Assembly: GCF_000155955.1 (NCBI RefSeq)
Contig: NZ_GG697141.2
Span: 62,001 to 126,000 of the forward strand
Direction: 5' to 3'
Length of the DNA stretch: 64,000 nt
Source of the DNA: Mitsuokella multacida DSM 20544
GTDB lineage: Bacteria > Bacillota > Negativicutes > Selenomonadales > Selenomonadaceae
How positions within the stretch are numbered: position 1 is the stretch's first letter; each line of letters begins with the position of its first letter. A model generated the notes under the pieces. It did not search any database. It was not told where the DNA came from and was given only the letters and a program-made list of their open reading frames with translations. The position numbers were made by a program, and so were the translations under genes. Shown here piece after piece: positions 61,288-64,000 of the stretch.

Positions 61288-64000
61288 AAATTCCAGTGGG
61301 CAAAAGCAGCAGCAATGTTCAGTAACTATCAGGAAATCATCAAGAACTGGGGTCTCGCCGTAAACTCCATGGGATTTACTGATAATCAGGTAAAGAACCA
61401 GATGGATTCTCTGTCTCGCCGTATCAACAAACTCAAGGCTGACTTGACTGGCTTGGTTGCACAGGGTGGTAATAGCGGCTTAACGCAGTGGCTCAAGGAA
61501 TGTGTCACGGAATTAGACAACCTCGCTAAGTTCTTATCGACAGTCAGCACATCTACATATCATTTCATTGGCAGCTTCACGAAGTTGCTCATGATTATGT
61601 ATCTTGTAAATAAGGCAACGAGACTCCTGCGAACGTCATTGAATATGATTACAACTAGTGGTGCAACAGCGACGATTACTAGTATGTCTACGGCATTTGC
61701 ATCGGCTACAACCACAGCAGAGGGACTGAGGGCTGCTATCATTGCACTGAGGCACTCCATTAATCTTCTGAAAGCCGCTGCAACGGTTGGTGTATCCATT
61801 GCGATTGACCTTGGGCTTGAAGCACTGACAGATTATATCGACAACACAACTAATGCCGTAGAAAAACAGACGGAAGCCGTGTCTAACGATATGGCTGTAA
61901 AGCGTCAACAGATTGAGATGTATAACCAACAAGAGGATTTCCTTGACGCATTGTTTGTTGCCCATCAAAAACTCACAGCTGAAATTGAGAGTTCTACAGT
62001 TAGCGACGAGAAGAAAAAGAAGTTACTTGAAGATCGTATTGAAACAGAGAACCAGATGGCAAATGTTGTTGGGGGGTCTGCAGTACAACAGATGCAAGCC
62101 GATAACTGGACGGATGCATCAACCAAAAAGGTAAGGGACAACTATGTAAATGCAACGGAAGCTAAGAAAAAATCCTTGGCGCAATTCTTGTCGGCAAAAC
62201 AACAAGAAGCAGTTAAAAACTATAGAATTGCCACGGAGAACATGCAGAATTGGAAAGAAGAAACTGACCAATTTTGTAGGGCAACTGGCGACAAGATTAA
62301 TGCACTACACGCATATGTATCTGCACAGGAATTAGTTGCCACGGTCGAGGAAAAGGTTCATCAATTACAAAAATCAAGTGCAGAACAAGGTCTTGAGAAC
62401 TTCAAGCAGAAACAATATGAACTCAGTCAACTACAAAATGACCCAAACCATGAATGGACAAGTAGTGACCAAGAGGCATTAGATAATGCTAATCGCATGG
62501 TCAGCCGATTGAATGGCGATGTTGATAGACTAAACAAAGAAATATATAATGATAGACATACTATTCAATGGGAGCAGACAGGCGCGGAACTTGCAAAGGA
62601 AGAAGAAGCCGCAAGGAAAGCCTTTATGGATATAGGTGGAGCTAATCTTGTTAATCCTGGTGGCGTCATGAGTCCTGATGACTTTCTACAAAAGTGGGGT
62701 TCAGGAGAAGGCGCAGGTGGCGACGAGTATAACCATACACCAACCAGTAAGCAACACCATGAGCGCAAGAAGAAGGACCCGAATTATGTCAAGGAAGACT
62801 GGCAGTATGGAGACACGACTTCCCAGATGTTTGCAGAGCTGTCCAAGAAATTCGAGTCGAAGTTCGATACAAAGAATGGCCTTGATATGGCTACGTTGTC
62901 TGCTATCGTCACGAAATTGACTGGTATCAACACTTTGGACTTTGACGGGGTGTCTGACCCATTCGGTACTGGTGGACGCAATACATGGGAATCTGGACGT
63001 TTGTTTTATCAGAAGATGGCTCCGTATTTAGCACAGGGGCTCAGTGTGCCCCAAGCACTTGGCCATCTGACTCCTGGTATCACCGACGAGGAATGGAAGA
63101 CATGGCTCGATGATAAAGCACTGTATCTCCGTAACAAATACAATTACACCAAGAATGACCAGAGATTCAGTGACCCTAATGAGCAATCAGGGGGACTCTA
63201 TGACCTCGGTGGTGCACCTACGTCTGGTGGAGGAGACGAAGACTATGTCGGCAATGATGTTGATGAAGGCCACTTATGGGAACTTGCAGTCATAGCGGCT
63301 AATCAGGCAAAGGTTGTAAAGGACCCATTGTATTATTGGCTTATCATGATGCATGAGTCTGGACGAGGTAAAGACGGTACATCTGTAGCAAATCATAACT
63401 TCGCTGGTCTTGGTGGCGGTTCAGGAGTTGACATGCAGACCGATGCTAATTTTGCGAGCACTTTCGCTAGAACGCTCGATGGAATGTTTACGTCTGCACC
63501 GAACAATATTGGAGAACTTGTCTATGGCATGTATACTCATGGCTATTTCACAGGTGATGCTGAAGCATATCAGTCTGACCTTGAGGGGATTAAGAATGAA
63601 GGTCTCGTTAGCGGTGGCAACAACCAGGGCACTGGTGTATCGTCTGCACCCATTGGAGATGCTGTATATGACGAAGCATTAAAAGAGTCCGCAGAACGCA
63701 AAGGACAAGCCCTTGGCGCAAACACATGCGCTGCCTTTGTTTCTTATGTCACTCGCGGTATCGGTGCAAACACAGGTATTGATGACCCATTAGTTAAGAA
63801 TTGGGTTGATAAGGCTCAAGCGAATGGCGCATGGGTTGATTCTTCTAGTGGACAGACAGCTCCTAAAGGCTCGTTGGTTGTATGGAGCCGCGAAGGAGAA
63901 CAGGATGGTAATCCGTGGATGCATATTGGTATTTCCGATGGCCAAGGCGGTTGGATTTCTTCGGATACACACGGACTCAAGCATCACACTGGCCTTGATT
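61288..64000 (+). CDS. Tape measure protein, exon 2 (continues past window)
   Basis: Open from AAATTCCAG to the window end, more than 900 codons. Splicing gives SGGKFQWAKAAAM, the usual tape measure sequence. C-terminal enzymes: a lysozyme/glucosaminidase-like domain (MMHESGRGK, NHNFAGLGGG; near residue 1390) and a Cys-His peptidase/amidase (NTCAAFVSY near 1510, MHIGISD, DTHG), which would open the cell wall during DNA entry. Confidence 0.85.

Overview
The window has two parts. Bases 1 to about 13,150 are a GC-rich bacterial chromosome. From about 13,150 to the right-hand end (64,000) it is a lower-GC prophage that continues past the window. The bacterial genes look like a Gram-negative Firmicute of the Negativicutes (Selenomonas/Mitsuokella type). 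That placement is an inference from the protein flavour, the T-box-controlled trp operon and the base composition; no rRNA or other marker gene is present.

Chromosome (1-13,151): the end of a TtcA-like tRNA thiolation gene; an AraC-type regulator followed by a sugar-use operon (GH43 beta-xylosidase, MFS oligosaccharide carrier, GH42 beta-galactosidase); a small gene on the minus strand; a secreted His/Met-rich protein; then a tryptophan T-box riboswitch and trpF-trpC-trpB-trpA-trpE. The next gene, trpG, starts inside the end of trpE but is cut after eight codons (MSLLLLDN, then a stop). The prophage therefore appears to be integrated into the 5' end of trpG, splitting the trp operon.

Prophage left arm (13,238-31,450): on the minus strand lie a tyrosine integrase, an ImmA-like protein and a CI-like repressor. 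Facing promoters share a perfect 15-bp palindromic operator. Rightward early genes follow: T7 gp2.5-like ssDNA-binding protein, several Bro-N/Rha/KilAC antirepressor-type genes, primase-helicase, a Cas4/RecB-like nuclease, a RusA-like resolvase, anaerobic ribonucleotide reductase NrdD and its activase NrdG, an RNA ligase, a homing-endonuclease-dUTPase fusion, a sigma-like regulator and ThyX. This is a DNA replication and nucleotide supply module. Many starts are TTG, overlapping the TGA stop of the gene before.

Prophage minus-strand block (31,487-40,479): about twenty mostly unknown small genes, plus a second tyrosine recombinase, a Bro-N protein carrying three in-frame palindromes, a RadC-like protein and a Cys-rich gp88/DUF-like protein. 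Several share the same leader around the start codon.

Non-coding and tRNA zone (40,480-47,480): repeat-rich DNA, two copies of a 52-bp AT-rich promoter-like element each followed by a hairpin with a CCUCC loop, a PhoH-like ATPase, a frameshifted PAPS-reductase-like gene, tRNA-Gln(TTG), tRNA-Thr(TGT), an insertion-bearing tRNA-like sequence, and two tRNA halves flanking an HNH endonuclease gene.

Late genes (47,488-64,000): small and large terminase with a Rha-HNH protein between them, portal, protease-scaffold with a nested scaffold start, HK97-type major capsid, connectors, tail terminator, tail tube, a tail chaperone with a -1 frameshift site, a secreted moron with its own promoter and terminator, and a tape measure gene interrupted by a 272-nt group I intron whose splice sites can be read from the sequence. 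The phage is a long-tailed siphovirus. Its right end, lysis genes and attR lie outside the window.
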